From Parvibaculum sp041688015 (GTDB taxonomy: Bacteria > Pseudomonadota > Alphaproteobacteria > Parvibaculales > Parvibaculaceae), in contig JBDNIY010000009.1 in the NCBI GenBank assembly GCA_041688015.1, positions 62,001-126,000 on the forward strand: a stretch of 64,000 nt of DNA. The letters are read 5' to 3'. Within the stretch, counting starts at the first letter, position 1, and every line of letters starts with the position of its first letter. The notes beneath the pieces were generated by a model. The model did no database searches, was not told the DNA's origin, and saw only the letters and a list, made by a program, of their open reading frames with translations. The translations under genes and the position numbers were made by a program. Shown one piece after another: positions 50,805 through 58,955 of this stretch.

Positions 50805-51305
50805 TCAGCCCTCCGTCTTCGTCAGTAATTCCGCCGAGGCGGCATATTCCAGCGGCGTTGCCCGATTGGCCGCCAGCATGAAGGTGCCGACGCAGGCCGC
50901 AATCGGGTCCTCGGGATCCGTGTGATAGGCGGTGCCGCGCACAAAGGCGATATTGCGCGTGACCTTGTAGCAATGAGCGTGGCCAATGAGGGCGAGGCCG
51001 GGCGTCGCCGGTTTCATATAATCGATGCGCAGGTCGAGCGTCGCAATGGACGTGCGCTCGGGCATGGCAAGCTGCACCGCCACCCCGCAGGTATTGTCGA
51101 GCAGCGCCGTGATGACGCCGCCATGAATAACGCCCGTCTCGATATTGCCGATCAGTTTTTCGTCATAAGGGATCGAGAGCCAGGCCTGAGCAGGTTTGGC
51201 ATCCAAAATAGTCATGTTCAGCGCTCGAGCATGAGGAACATGCTCGATCAGCACGTCTTTCATCATCGCAATATTTTCAGGCGTAAGGCGGAAATCACTG
51301 GCCAT
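50805..51305 (-). CDS. PaaI-family hotdog-fold thioesterase (paralogue)
   Basis: The 166-residue protein has the same fold, with GVIHGGVITALLDNTCGVAVQLA and LDLRIDYMKPATPGLALIGHAHCYKVTRNIAFVRG. The aspartate/asparagine next to GALLD is the usual catalytic position (here LLDNT). The neighbouring copy has FLEMT there, so the two may form a heteromer or differ in substrate. It is the first gene of the operon. Confidence 0.88.
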   Translation of the reverse strand: MASDFRLTPENIAMMKDVLIEHVPHARALNMTILDAKPAQAWLSIPYDEKLIGNIETGVIHGGVITALLDNTCGVAVQLAMPERTSIATLDLRIDYMKPATPGLALIGHAHCYKVTRNIAFVRGTAYHTDPEDPIAACVGTFMLAANRATPLEYAASAELLTKTEG

Positions 51306-51583
51306 AGGGAACAGGGGCTCGCTCTTGAGGAATCAGGGTGTTTGCCAACAGGCATCGTCGCTGAACACTACTGCCCCGCCCACCTTTTTGTAACGCCCAA
51401 AGCGGGGCCCCCGGTTTACGCGGCGTTTTTGACGAAGTGCCGCTCGGCCCACCGCGCGCACCGCCTAGAATTTTGGCTAGATAGCAATTAAGCCGTTGAT
51501 TTATTAAGGTTTTCCCTTTGGCTCCCAATCGGCCAAATTGACCTTTCCACGGCATCGTTTAGTTTAGACGGCAAATCAGTGAT
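51306..51583. other. Intergenic region without a recognised gene
   Basis: No gene was found between the thioesterase start and the operator at 51584. A loose inverted repeat AACGCC/GGCGTT (51392-51427) with a T-run follows a 24-base gap, too open to call a terminator. Promoters for both flanking genes must lie here but no box is clear. Confidence 0.5.
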
Positions 51584-51602
51584 AATGACGCCTGTCGTCA
51601 TT
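51584..51602. promoter_or_regulatory. Inverted repeat, likely TetR operator
   Basis: AATGACG (51584-51590) and CGTCATT (51596-51602) form a perfect 7-base inverted repeat around CCTGT, 42 bases before the TetR start. Size and place suit a TetR dimer site for autoregulation. Confidence 0.55.
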
Positions 51603-51643
51603 GTTGGCGGCGTTGAAGGGGAGACCAGACGGGTGGAGTTGGA

Positions 51644-52351
51644 ATGCGACAGGTTGCAGCGGGCGATGGTCCGCGCATGAGTGATGTCAGGGAAAAGCCG
51701 TCGCCCGCGTCGCCAGCCGCCTTGCTTGATTCAGCCGCAAAGCCCAAGGGCAAGCGCGAGCTGACCAAGCTCAACAATCGCGAAGCCATCCTCAATTCGG
51801 CGCGCGAGGTCTTTGCCGAACTCGGCTACGGCGCGACCACCGTGCGTGATGTCATCCGCAAGACCGGCCTCGCATCAGGCACCTTTTACAATTACTTCAA
51901 GAGCAAAGAGGAAGTCTTTGAGGCGATCATGGACGACGGCATGCGCCGCATCCGTCCGCGCCTCAAGGCTGACCGCATCCGCTCGCGCAATTTTGAAGAA
52001 TTCATTAGCAATGCCTATGCGACCTATTTTGATTATCTGGCGAGCGACCGGCATACGTTTCAGATGATCCGTGGTAACCAAACTTGGTTTCGCGTTCGTA
52101 TGGATACGCCCGAAATTCTCGCGGGCCTTGAAGAAATCCGCGAATATATCGAGGAAGACATTCGCGACGGCAACCTGCCCAAAGTTGATAGCGAATATCT
52201 GATGGCCGCCGTCGTCGGCATTGCCACCGAAATTGGCGACCGCATGATTCTGCGTCAGAATTTTGATCCCAAAGTGGCGGCTGAATTTGCCACCTCGCTT
52301 GTGCTGAGCGGCTTCACAGCCCTGCCGCTGGCCGCGCCTGCAAAAAAATGA
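51644..52351 (+). CDS. TetR/AcrR-family transcriptional regulator
   Basis: The 235-residue protein has an N-terminal extension (about 40 residues, rich in Pro, Ala, Lys) before the TetR helix-turn-helix with VIRKTGLASGTFYNYFKSKEEVFEAI. A helical effector domain follows. GGAG six bases before the ATG supports the chosen start; Met12 is an alternative. It is followed 40 bases later by an esterase gene, probably co-transcribed and co-regulated. Confidence 0.88.
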   Translation: MRQVAAGDGPRMSDVREKPSPASPAALLDSAAKPKGKRELTKLNNREAILNSAREVFAELGYGATTVRDVIRKTGLASGTFYNYFKSKEEVFEAIMDDGMRRIRPRLKADRIRSRNFEEFISNAYATYFDYLASDRHTFQMIRGNQTWFRVRMDTPEILAGLEEIREYIEEDIRDGNLPKVDSEYLMAAVVGIATEIGDRMILRQNFDPKVAAEFATSLVLSGFTALPLAAPAKK

Positions 52352-52391
52352 AGCCCAAACACAATTCTTTTTCCTCGACTTGGAGTGCCAC

Positions 52392-53417
52392 GTGAACATT
52401 CAAAAACTGATTGTGCGCACCATGTTGATGTTGCCCGATGCGATGCTGCTTGCCATGTCCGGCGGTAAGCCGCTGCAAATCGATGGCCGCACGCTTGATG
52501 TCAGGACGCAGTTTCTGGGTGCGCAAGGGGCCAAAGGGCCTTCGCTTTCGACGCTTGATCCGGTCGTTGGTCGCAAAGCAACCCGGACCGGGCTGGCCCT
52601 GCTTGATGGGTCGCGCGATCCGCGTATTGATGTCCGCGAGATGACCGTGCCGGGCGGCGATGGCCCGCTCGACGCGCGGCTCTATTCGCCTAAAAACGCG
52701 ACAGGCCCGCTGCCCGGTATTGTTTATTATCATTTCGGTGGCTGCGTCATTGGCGATCTCGATACATGCGACACCTTCTGCACCATGTTGTCGAAAATCG
52801 CCGATTGCGTGGTTCTCTCCGTTGCCTATCGTCTTGCGCCCGAACACAAATTCCCAGCCGCCGTTGATGATGCGCTAGCGGCCTTCCGTTTCGCTTGTGA
52901 CAATTCTACAGCGCTCGGCATGAACCACCGCATCGCCGTCGGTGGTGACAGCGCGGGTGGTTATCTCTCTGCCGTCGTCGCGCAGGAAACGATGCGCCGC
53001 GACGAGGAAACGCCCTCCGTCCAGCTTCTCATCTATCCCGTTACCGACATGGAATGGCAGGGCGGATCATATGATAGCTGCGCTGATGTCTATCCGCTCA
53101 CCGCAGAAGTGATGGATTGGTTCACCAAGACCTATCTCAATAATGATGCTGAGAAAAAAGATCTGCGCGCCTCGCCGCTCAAGGCGTCCGATCTGGAAGA
53201 GGTGGCCCGCGCCATCGTCATCACCTCTGGTTTTGACGTGCTCCGCGATCAAGGTATCGCCTATGCAGAGCGACTAAAAGAGGCGGGCGTCAAAGTGACC
53301 TTTCGCTGCTACGACAGGCTCGCCCATGGCTTTACCGCTATGACCGGCGCCGTGCCGACGGCCAAACGCGCCTGCGAGGAAATAGCGCGCGATCTCCACA
53401 GCGCGCTGCGCGGTTGA
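52392..53417 (+). CDS. Alpha/beta hydrolase of the hormone-sensitive-lipase family
   Basis: The GTG at 52392 (GGAG six bases upstream) gives 341 residues; a TTG at 52380 is less likely. The protein has the nucleophile motif GGDSAGGYLSAVV, the aspartate in SGFDVLRDQG and the histidine in LAHGFTAM. The usual HGGG oxyanion motif reads HFGG here (YYHFGGCVIGD), a mild departure. HSL-type enzymes hydrolyse acyl or acetyl esters. Located behind a TetR gene. Confidence 0.87.
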   Translation: MNIQKLIVRTMLMLPDAMLLAMSGGKPLQIDGRTLDVRTQFLGAQGAKGPSLSTLDPVVGRKATRTGLALLDGSRDPRIDVREMTVPGGDGPLDARLYSPKNATGPLPGIVYYHFGGCVIGDLDTCDTFCTMLSKIADCVVLSVAYRLAPEHKFPAAVDDALAAFRFACDNSTALGMNHRIAVGGDSAGGYLSAVVAQETMRRDEETPSVQLLIYPVTDMEWQGGSYDSCADVYPLTAEVMDWFTKTYLNNDAEKKDLRASPLKASDLEEVARAIVITSGFDVLRDQGIAYAERLKEAGVKVTFRCYDRLAHGFTAMTGAVPTAKRACEEIARDLHSALRG

Positions 53418-53469
53418 CATCACATTTTCCTCCTTGCCCTTACGATACTGCAATGCTATTTCCACACCG

Positions 53470-53610
53470 TCCTTAGGGGAGTAGTCGCCCTCCGTTGAAA
53501 GATTGAGAGGGGCACGCGTCAACATACTTGGCCCGGTTGGGTCATGGTGCGTGCAGGAGCTGCGGATTTTCGCGCTGATTGACGAGACCTTTGGCTTGAT
53601 ACGTGCGTCC
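53470..53610 (+). promoter_or_regulatory. yybP-ykoY (Mn2+) riboswitch
   Basis: The region shows the conserved core words of this class: AGGGGAGTAG (53475-53484), CGTCAACATACTTGG (from 53517) and TTGACGAGACCTTTGG (from 53579). CGTCAA (53517-53522) pairs with TTGACG (53579-53584). It lies before a GDT1/MntX-type metal exporter, the standard target for manganese-sensing control. Confidence 0.85.
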
Positions 53611-53614
53611 TTGC

Positions 53615-53657
53615 CGGGCCGCGCGCTGTCAGGTCATTGGTTTGTGCGCCCGGCCCG
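53615..53657 (+). promoter_or_regulatory. Expression platform hairpin of the Mn2+ riboswitch
   Basis: CCGGGC near 53614-53619 can pair with GCCCGG near 53648-53653, with GCGC/GTGC continuing the stem. The stem ends about nine bases before the ATG at 53667 and could control access to the ribosome-binding site. Boundaries are approximate. Confidence 0.4.
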
Positions 53658-53666
53658 AGATATATT

Positions 53667-54239
53667 ATGGACGCTTTCTTCATTTCGCTCTCAGCGGTCG
53701 CGGTTGCCGAAATTGGTGACAAGACCCAATTGCTCGCGCTGGTGCTGGCAACGCGTTTTCGCAAACCTATGCCGATCATTGCGGGCATCTTCGTCGCGAC
53801 AATCGTCAATCATGCGCTCGCCGCTGAAATTGGCATTCTGATTGCCAATTGGCTGACACCACAAATTCTCAATTGGGCACTTGGCGTCTCCTTCATTGCG
53901 GCGGGCATCTGGATGCTCATTCCCGACAAACAAGACAATCTCAATGACGGTGTGGCGCAACGCTTCGGGCCTTTTGTCACGACTGTGATTGCATTCTTTC
54001 TCGCCGAAATGGGCGACAAGACGCAGATAGCAACCATCGGCTTGGCCGCGCGTTTTCACGATCTCGTTGCCGTCGCGGCGGGCACGACCCTTGGCATGAT
54101 GATCGCCAATGTGCCAGCCGTGTTGCTGGGTGACGTTGCGGCAAAGGCTTTGCCCATGCAGTTGGTGCGTGGCACAGCGGCGACCATTTTCATCGCGCTT
54201 GGTGCCGTCGCGTTGCTGCAAGCTGTCGGTGTTGTCTAG
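53667..54239 (+). CDS. GDT1/TMEM165 (UPF0016) family metal exporter
   Basis: The ATG at 53667 gives 190 residues, the usual size, with six membrane helices in two repeats. Each repeat holds the family motif E-x-G-D-K-T: EIGDKTQLLAL and EMGDKTQIATI. Members move Mn2+ or Ca2+ against protons; the manganese riboswitch in front makes Mn2+ export the likely job. A GTG at 53637 would add ten residues inside the leader hairpin and is rejected. Confidence 0.9.
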   Translation: MDAFFISLSAVAVAEIGDKTQLLALVLATRFRKPMPIIAGIFVATIVNHALAAEIGILIANWLTPQILNWALGVSFIAAGIWMLIPDKQDNLNDGVAQRFGPFVTTVIAFFLAEMGDKTQIATIGLAARFHDLVAVAAGTTLGMMIANVPAVLLGDVAAKALPMQLVRGTAATIFIALGAVALLQAVGVV

Positions 54240-54300
54240 GCTGGGCCGACGATTGACCCTATGCTTACCTCAAAGACATTGAATTGAGGGGGAGAGACCA

Positions 54301-55278
54301 ATGCGCACAATGCGCGTCCATGAATTGTCCGACGATATTTTTGTTCTGAAAATGGATGATCTGACCTTGCCACCGCCGGGGCCTGCCGAGGTGCGCCTGC
54401 GTCTTAAGGCCTGCTCGATTAACTTCCCTGATATTTTGATGGTGCAAGGCAAATATCAATTCAAGCCGGAATTACCCTTTGCGCCGGGCATGGAAGGCGC
54501 TGGCGTCATCACCGCGCTCGGTTCCGATGTGACGCATCTAAAAGTGGGCGACGAAGTCGTGGCCGGATTGCGCATCGGTGGTTTTGCCGAAGAGGTGAAC
54601 GCGTCTGCCGAGGCCTGCCGTCCGATCCCTAGGGGCATGGACTTCATCAAAGCGGCGGCCTACCCAGCGGCCTATCTGACGGCCTATGTGGCGCTGGCCA
54701 TTCGCGGACATCTCAAGGCGGGTGAAACCTTGTTGGTGCATGGCAGCACGGGCGGCGTCGGCATGGCGGCTGTCGATATTGGCAAGCTCATGGGGGCAAT
54801 TGTCATTGCCACATCAGCATCGGATGAAAAACTAAAAACCGTCAAGGCGCGCGGTGCAGACCATGTGATTAACGTTACGCGCGGCTTTCGCGAGGAGGTC
54901 AAAGCGCTCACCGGCGGCAAAGGTGCCGACGTTATCTACGATCCTGTCGGCGGCGACGTGTTTGACGAAAGCGTGCGCTGCATCGCCTGGAATGGCCGCT
55001 TGCTCATCATCGGCTTCACCAGCGGGCGCATTCCTAGCGTCTCGGTCAACATGCCGCTCATCAAGGGCTTTTCGGTCGTCGGCGTGCGCGCGGGCGAATA
55101 TGGCCGACGCGATCCAGAGGCTGGCCGCGCTAATATCAAGGCGATTGATGAACTCGCCTCAAGTGGCAAGATCGATCCCTATGTCTGCGCCATCTTTCCA
55201 TTGGAAAAGGCTGTCGAGGCAATGGCCATGCTGCAAAATAGACAAGCTATCGGCAAGGTTGTCATAACAATGGATTAA
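54301..55278 (+). CDS. Quinone oxidoreductase-like MDR dehydrogenase
   Basis: The 325-residue protein is a zinc-free medium-chain dehydrogenase: ACSINFPDILMVQGKYQ, FAPGMEGAGVI, and the NADPH-binding LVHGSTGGVGMAAVDIGKLMGA. It probably reduces quinones or enones with NADPH. The ribosome-binding site is GGGGGAGAG. It stands alone between the metal exporter and a lipoprotein gene. Confidence 0.9.
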   Translation: MRTMRVHELSDDIFVLKMDDLTLPPPGPAEVRLRLKACSINFPDILMVQGKYQFKPELPFAPGMEGAGVITALGSDVTHLKVGDEVVAGLRIGGFAEEVNASAEACRPIPRGMDFIKAAAYPAAYLTAYVALAIRGHLKAGETLLVHGSTGGVGMAAVDIGKLMGAIVIATSASDEKLKTVKARGADHVINVTRGFREEVKALTGGKGADVIYDPVGGDVFDESVRCIAWNGRLLIIGFTSGRIPSVSVNMPLIKGFSVVGVRAGEYGRRDPEAGRANIKAIDELASSGKIDPYVCAIFPLEKAVEAMAMLQNRQAIGKVVITMD

Positions 55279-55324
55279 CGAACCTAGAGCATGATCTGCG
55301 CGGTTTGAACAAGAGGATAAGCCC

Positions 55325-55882
55325 ATGCGGGTTATGACGAAATTCGGCCTTGTCTCATTGTGTGCAGCCTCGCTACTTGCCTGCTCAAAGCCCGCCCCGA
55401 TCATCGTGAGCGACGACAGTGTCGGCCCAATCACCGTGGCCACGCCATTTGATGTGGCCGCGGTAGCAAAACTTCTGCCGTCTTTCACCATCTCGGCGGC
55501 GGTGTCCGCCGAGATGCAGCCGGGCGAACATGTGATACGCGTCTCCAATGGCGACAGACCGCAGTTTGAGCTTTATCCCGATCAAACCGGCAAAACGGTC
55601 GAAAGCGTGCTTGTGCTCGATGCCAGCATCAAGGACGAAAAAGGCGTGCATCTGGGCTCGACGTTCGTCGGTGCGATACCGACTGGTGATACTTCGGCAT
55701 GTAGCCTTGGCCAGGGTGAGAAAGCTGGCCGCTTGTTTTGTCCTCAGGCGGGCTCCATGCATGTCTTCTATCAATTACAGGGCACCCCGCCTGCAGCCAA
55801 TGGCGTCATTCCTGATACGGACGTTCTGAAGACATGGAAAGTCACAGCCATGCTTTGGGACGGCAGCGAGCCTGCGCCATAG
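55325..55882 (+). CDS. Lipoprotein, possibly DUF1131 (RpoE-regulated YfeY) type
   Basis: The 185-residue product has a lipobox LLAC at about residues 17-20. The segment DDSVGPITVATPFDVAAVAKLLPSF resembles DUF1131 lipoproteins such as YfeY. Four further cysteines or acidic clusters follow in the C-terminal half (DTSACSLGQGEKAGRLFCPQ). The match is from memory and only moderate; function unknown. It is convergent with the SDR gene. Confidence 0.65.
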   Translation: MRVMTKFGLVSLCAASLLACSKPAPIIVSDDSVGPITVATPFDVAAVAKLLPSFTISAAVSAEMQPGEHVIRVSNGDRPQFELYPDQTGKTVESVLVLDASIKDEKGVHLGSTFVGAIPTGDTSACSLGQGEKAGRLFCPQAGSMHVFYQLQGTPPAANGVIPDTDVLKTWKVTAMLWDGSEPAP

Positions 55883-55904
55883 CGCGAGGCTCGCCTCCCT
55901 GTCG

Positions 55905-56795
55905 TCAGACGCTGCGTTGCGCCTTATCCTTGTCGTTTGCAGACCGGATCATGTCGCGCATCCCGTCCCATTCTTCCTGGCTGAGCTTTGATAGCCGCGC
56001 AAAATTGCCCCCGCCCGCGCCAAAGGCTGCGCCATCAATCGCAATCGTCTGGCCGGTGAGATAATCGCAGCCATCTCCCATCAGGAAGGTGGCGAGGTTT
56101 TTCAATTCATCCATTTGTCCCACGCGGCCCATCGGAATGCCCTCGCGCGAGCCATCCCCGTCCGTGGATTGGCCGGGGCTCAGCCGCTCCCATGCGCCTT
56201 TGGTCGGGAAGGGGCCGGGCGCAATGGCGTTGAGACGGATGCCATAAGGCCCCCATTCCGCGGCCAGCGATTTTGTCATGATGTTGATGCCCGCTTTCGA
56301 CATGGCCGATGGCACGGTGAAGGGGCCGCCGTTCCAGATCCATGTCGTCAAGATCGATATGACGCTGCCCTTGTCGCCACCTTCGATCCATCGCTTGCCG
56401 CAGGCATGCGTCACATAGAACGAGCCGTGAAAGACAATGCCGGAAATGGCGTCAAAGCCTTTGGGTGTGAGGTCCTTGGTGGGGCTGATGAAATTACCTG
56501 CCGCATTATTGACGAGCCCCGTCAGCGGGCCTCCGTCGGCCCATATCTCGCCGATCATATCATCGACCGCGCCCGCTACGCGAATGTCCACTGAATGCGT
56601 TTTGACCGACCCGCCATGCAGAGCCATCAATTCCTTGGCCGTATCGTCGAGCACGTTTTTGCGCCGCCCGCAGATATACACCTCGGCCCCAAGCCGCAGA
56701 TAATCCTCGGCCATTTCGTGGCCAAGGCCCGTGCCACCGCCGGTGATCAGAATCCGTTTGCCCTTGAGCAAACCGTCACGAAACATCGTTGTCAT
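55905..56795 (-). CDS. Short-chain dehydrogenase/reductase (2,4-dienoyl-CoA reductase-like)
   Basis: From the ATG at 56795 (GGGAGG six bases upstream) the protein has 296 residues; a longer start at 56861 lacks support. It shows TGGGTGLG, LVNNAAGNFISPTKDL and AEWGPYGIRLNAIAPGPFPTKGAW, close to the peroxisomal-type 2,4-dienoyl-CoA reductase subgroup. It would reduce an unsaturated acyl-CoA with NADPH. The catalytic tyrosine position is replaced by SAMSKAG (serine in place of tyrosine), as in that subgroup. Confidence 0.87.
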   Translation of the reverse strand: MTTMFRDGLLKGKRILITGGGTGLGHEMAEDYLRLGAEVYICGRRKNVLDDTAKELMALHGGSVKTHSVDIRVAGAVDDMIGEIWADGGPLTGLVNNAAGNFISPTKDLTPKGFDAISGIVFHGSFYVTHACGKRWIEGGDKGSVISILTTWIWNGGPFTVPSAMSKAGINIMTKSLAAEWGPYGIRLNAIAPGPFPTKGAWERLSPGQSTDGDGSREGIPMGRVGQMDELKNLATFLMGDGCDYLTGQTIAIDGAAFGAGGGNFARLSKLSQEEWDGMRDMIRSANDKDKAQRSV

Positions 56796-56906
56796 TGCAT
56801 CCTCCCAAGTTGTTTGCCGGGAAGGATAGCAGGCACGCAGGTTTTGCACGACCCTGCGCATCGCGCCAGAGCGACGCTACGGTAGGTCTATACGATGCGG
56901 CATAAT

Positions 56907-57170
56907 TCAGTAGCGTGTGGTGAGATAGGTCCACAAACGCACGGCCAGCCAGATCGGCACGACGACCACAGCGCCCAACAGCACATAGCGGACCGACCCC
57001 TCGATGGCGCTAAAGCCCATCTGCCAGATGCGCCCGACCGTGTCGATAAAGTCACGCCATAGATCGATCGGCTGAATGCCGAAGAACGCAAGCAGAATGC
57101 CGACGACGACAGACGCCACCAGCAGCTTGAAGAGTGTCGGTATCAATGGGCCACCCAAAATCTTGTCCAT
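56907..57170 (-). CDS. Small membrane protein (DUF6460-like)
   Basis: The 87-residue product has two membrane helices (about 12-32 and 60-80) and the pattern LLAFFGIQPIDLWRDF, which recurs in small alphaproteobacterial proteins I recall as DUF6460. It lies six bases downstream of the MscS gene and is probably co-transcribed with it. Function unknown. Confidence 0.7.
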   Translation of the reverse strand: MDKILGGPLIPTLFKLLVASVVVGILLAFFGIQPIDLWRDFIDTVGRIWQMGFSAIEGSVRYVLLGAVVVVPIWLAVRLWTYLTTRY

Positions 57171-57176
57171 TCGCGC

Positions 57177-58055
57177 TTACTCTCCGCCAGATTGTTTCTC
57201 TGCGTTTTGATTAGCCTCCACATTGTACTGCGTGACAGTCGGGAAAGGTATCGTAATGCCCTCAAGGTCGAGGCGTTCTTTGACGGCGCGCGTGAGGTCA
57301 AATCGGACCGGCCAATAGTCAGCATTTTTAATCCAGACACGCAGCATCATATCGACAGAACTTGCGCTCAGCGCATTGACCACGGCCAGTGGCGCGGGCT
57401 CACCAAGGCAGCGCGCTTCCGCGTCGGCCACCGAAAGCAGCGCCTTAATCGCCTTGCCGATGTCGTCGCCATAGGAAATGCCAACCACAACATCGAGGCG
57501 ACGTGTTGGATAGTGGCTGTAATTCTTGACCGGCGTGCTCCAGATTTCACTGTTCGGCATGACAATGCGCAGGTTGTCCACGGTCACCATTTCAGTGGTG
57601 AAGAGCGAAAGCTCGACAATCGTGCCCCCGACGCCGCCCGCCACTTCAACATAATCCCCCGACTTGAACGGGCGAAAAATGAGCAACATGACGCCAGCCG
57701 CCACATTGGACAACGTGCCTTGAAGCGCAAGGCCGACGGCGAGACCGGCAGCGCCAAGCACGGCGATCAGGCTTGTCGTCTGTACGCCGAATTTGGCCAG
57801 CACCGCCAGCACGGTGAAGATGATGATGATATAGCGCACCATCGTGCCGAAAAAGGTTTGCAGCGTCGCATCGAAATTGGGCAGACGACGCAGGGTGGAA
57901 ATCGTCAGTTTGCGCGCCTTGCCTGAAAACCAGATGCCCAGCACAAGGATCAGAATGGCTGAGGTGAAGCTCAATCCGTGTTCGACGATAAGGGGTATCA
58001 GGGCATCCATATTGGCGATCAACTTTTTTGGCATCTCTTCGGAAAACACGAACAA
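57177..58055 (-). CDS. Small-conductance mechanosensitive channel (MscS family)
   Basis: The 292-residue protein has three N-terminal membrane helices, the third being the glycine/alanine-rich pore helix (LIAVLGAAGLAVGLALQGTLSNVAAGVMLLI). A beta domain (GDYVEVAGGVGGTIVELSLFTTEM) and an alpha/beta domain follow. It opens on membrane tension to release solutes. The small DUF6460-like gene follows. Confidence 0.93.
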   Translation of the reverse strand: MFVFSEEMPKKLIANMDALIPLIVEHGLSFTSAILILVLGIWFSGKARKLTISTLRRLPNFDATLQTFFGTMVRYIIIIFTVLAVLAKFGVQTTSLIAVLGAAGLAVGLALQGTLSNVAAGVMLLIFRPFKSGDYVEVAGGVGGTIVELSLFTTEMVTVDNLRIVMPNSEIWSTPVKNYSHYPTRRLDVVVGISYGDDIGKAIKALLSVADAEARCLGEPAPLAVVNALSASSVDMMLRVWIKNADYWPVRFDLTRAVKERLDLEGITIPFPTVTQYNVEANQNAEKQSGGE

Positions 58056-58141
58056 GGCTCCTCAATCAAAACATACCGGCGCCCTTGCGCAAAAATTTCA
58101 CATGGATCGGCAGGGGGGTGGAACGGTTTATAGTCTATCTA

Positions 58142-58287
58142 TGAGCAAACGGCACCCCTGCACAGAAGGCGAACATGGCGCATTGCCCGATGCAAAGCCG
58201 TGTGAACCGTCCTTGCCCGCCACATTTTCGACATGGTTTGCCTCGTGCGGCTGGACCCCACGGGCGCATCAGTTGGCGCTGCCTTAG
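58142..58287 (+). pseudogene. N-terminal remnant of a ligase-associated DEXH-box helicase
   Basis: An ATG at 58142 opens a 48-codon frame whose end reads ATFSTWFASCGWTPRAHQLAL. This matches the start of ligase-associated Lhr-type helicases just before their ATP-binding region (recalled family pattern F-x-x-WFA-x-x-GW-x-PR-x-HQ). The frame then stops, and no Walker motif follows. A short open stretch in another frame (about 58286-58384, ending HRLEGD) may be the other end of the same deleted gene. The 326-base gap between MscS and DUF3429 holds nothing else. Confidence 0.45.
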
Positions 58288-58381
58288 CCTATCGCCCTTT
58301 GCTGCCTGCATCAGGGTTTCACGCCTGGATGATGGGGCCGCTCAAGGTCACGCCCGTGGCAGCCCACCGCCTCGAAGGTGA

Positions 58382-58894
58382 CTAGAAATTGACGATGATG
58401 AGCAGCGACAGGCCGAGTGCGATTTCGACCATGATCGTGAAGGGCACAAGCAGTGCGTGGTACCACTGCGGCACGGGGCTTTCAGTGCCTGCGCGTTCGC
58501 CTAGCGCGATGAGCAGATAGCCTGCCATCAAGGCGGCCAAGGCCACCGGCGTTGCCATGAATAGGATTACCCATGCGAAGGGCATGACTAGCGTGATGAT
58601 GGCCAATGGGCGAAAATGCAGATGCATACCGCCTGCCATCAGCGCGATGCCCCAGCGCACGCCGCCGAGAAAAGACAGCAGCGCCACGGCGTAGGTGATC
58701 TCGACTTTCAGCACATTGGCGATGCCAGCAGACGGATAGGAGAGCGCCACCACCATCGACATGGCAACCAGCGGCACAAGCACGCCGCAGCCTATGACCC
58801 GCACGGAAATCGGCGAGCGTCGCTCTGCTTTGCGTTCAGGCGTCGCCTCGGTCTTTTCAGCCGAACCCGTGTCTATGCTTGCCTCAACACTCAT
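58382..58894 (-). CDS. DUF3429-family membrane protein
   Basis: From the ATG at 58894 (GGGGGAAG upstream) the protein has 170 residues: a polar N-terminus of about 30 residues, then four membrane helices with the DUF3429 segment ITYAVALLSFLGGVRWGIAL. The family has no assigned function. It follows ccdA on the same strand by about 46 bases, with a tandem repeat between them. Confidence 0.85.
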   Translation of the reverse strand: MSVEASIDTGSAEKTEATPERKAERRSPISVRVIGCGVLVPLVAMSMVVALSYPSAGIANVLKVEITYAVALLSFLGGVRWGIALMAGGMHLHFRPLAIITLVMPFAWVILFMATPVALAALMAGYLLIALGERAGTESPVPQWYHALLVPFTIMVEIALGLSLLIIVNF

Positions 58895-58913
58895 GCAACT
58901 TCCCCCAGCCACT

Positions 58914-58955
58914 CAGCCTTACCCAAGTCTTGCCCAGCCTTACCCAAGTCTTGCC
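58914..58955. repeat. Perfect 21-bp tandem duplication at the end of ccdA
   Basis: The 21-base unit starting CAGCCTTACCCAAGTC occurs at 58914-58934 and again at 58935-58955 without change. The right copy contains the ccdA stop codon, so the duplication lies across the gene end. Confidence 0.9.

Noticed and set aside
51392..51430. Inverted repeat with T-run as a terminator
   Set aside because: Loop of 24 bases and a six-base stem make it weak, and no gene ends just upstream on that strand.
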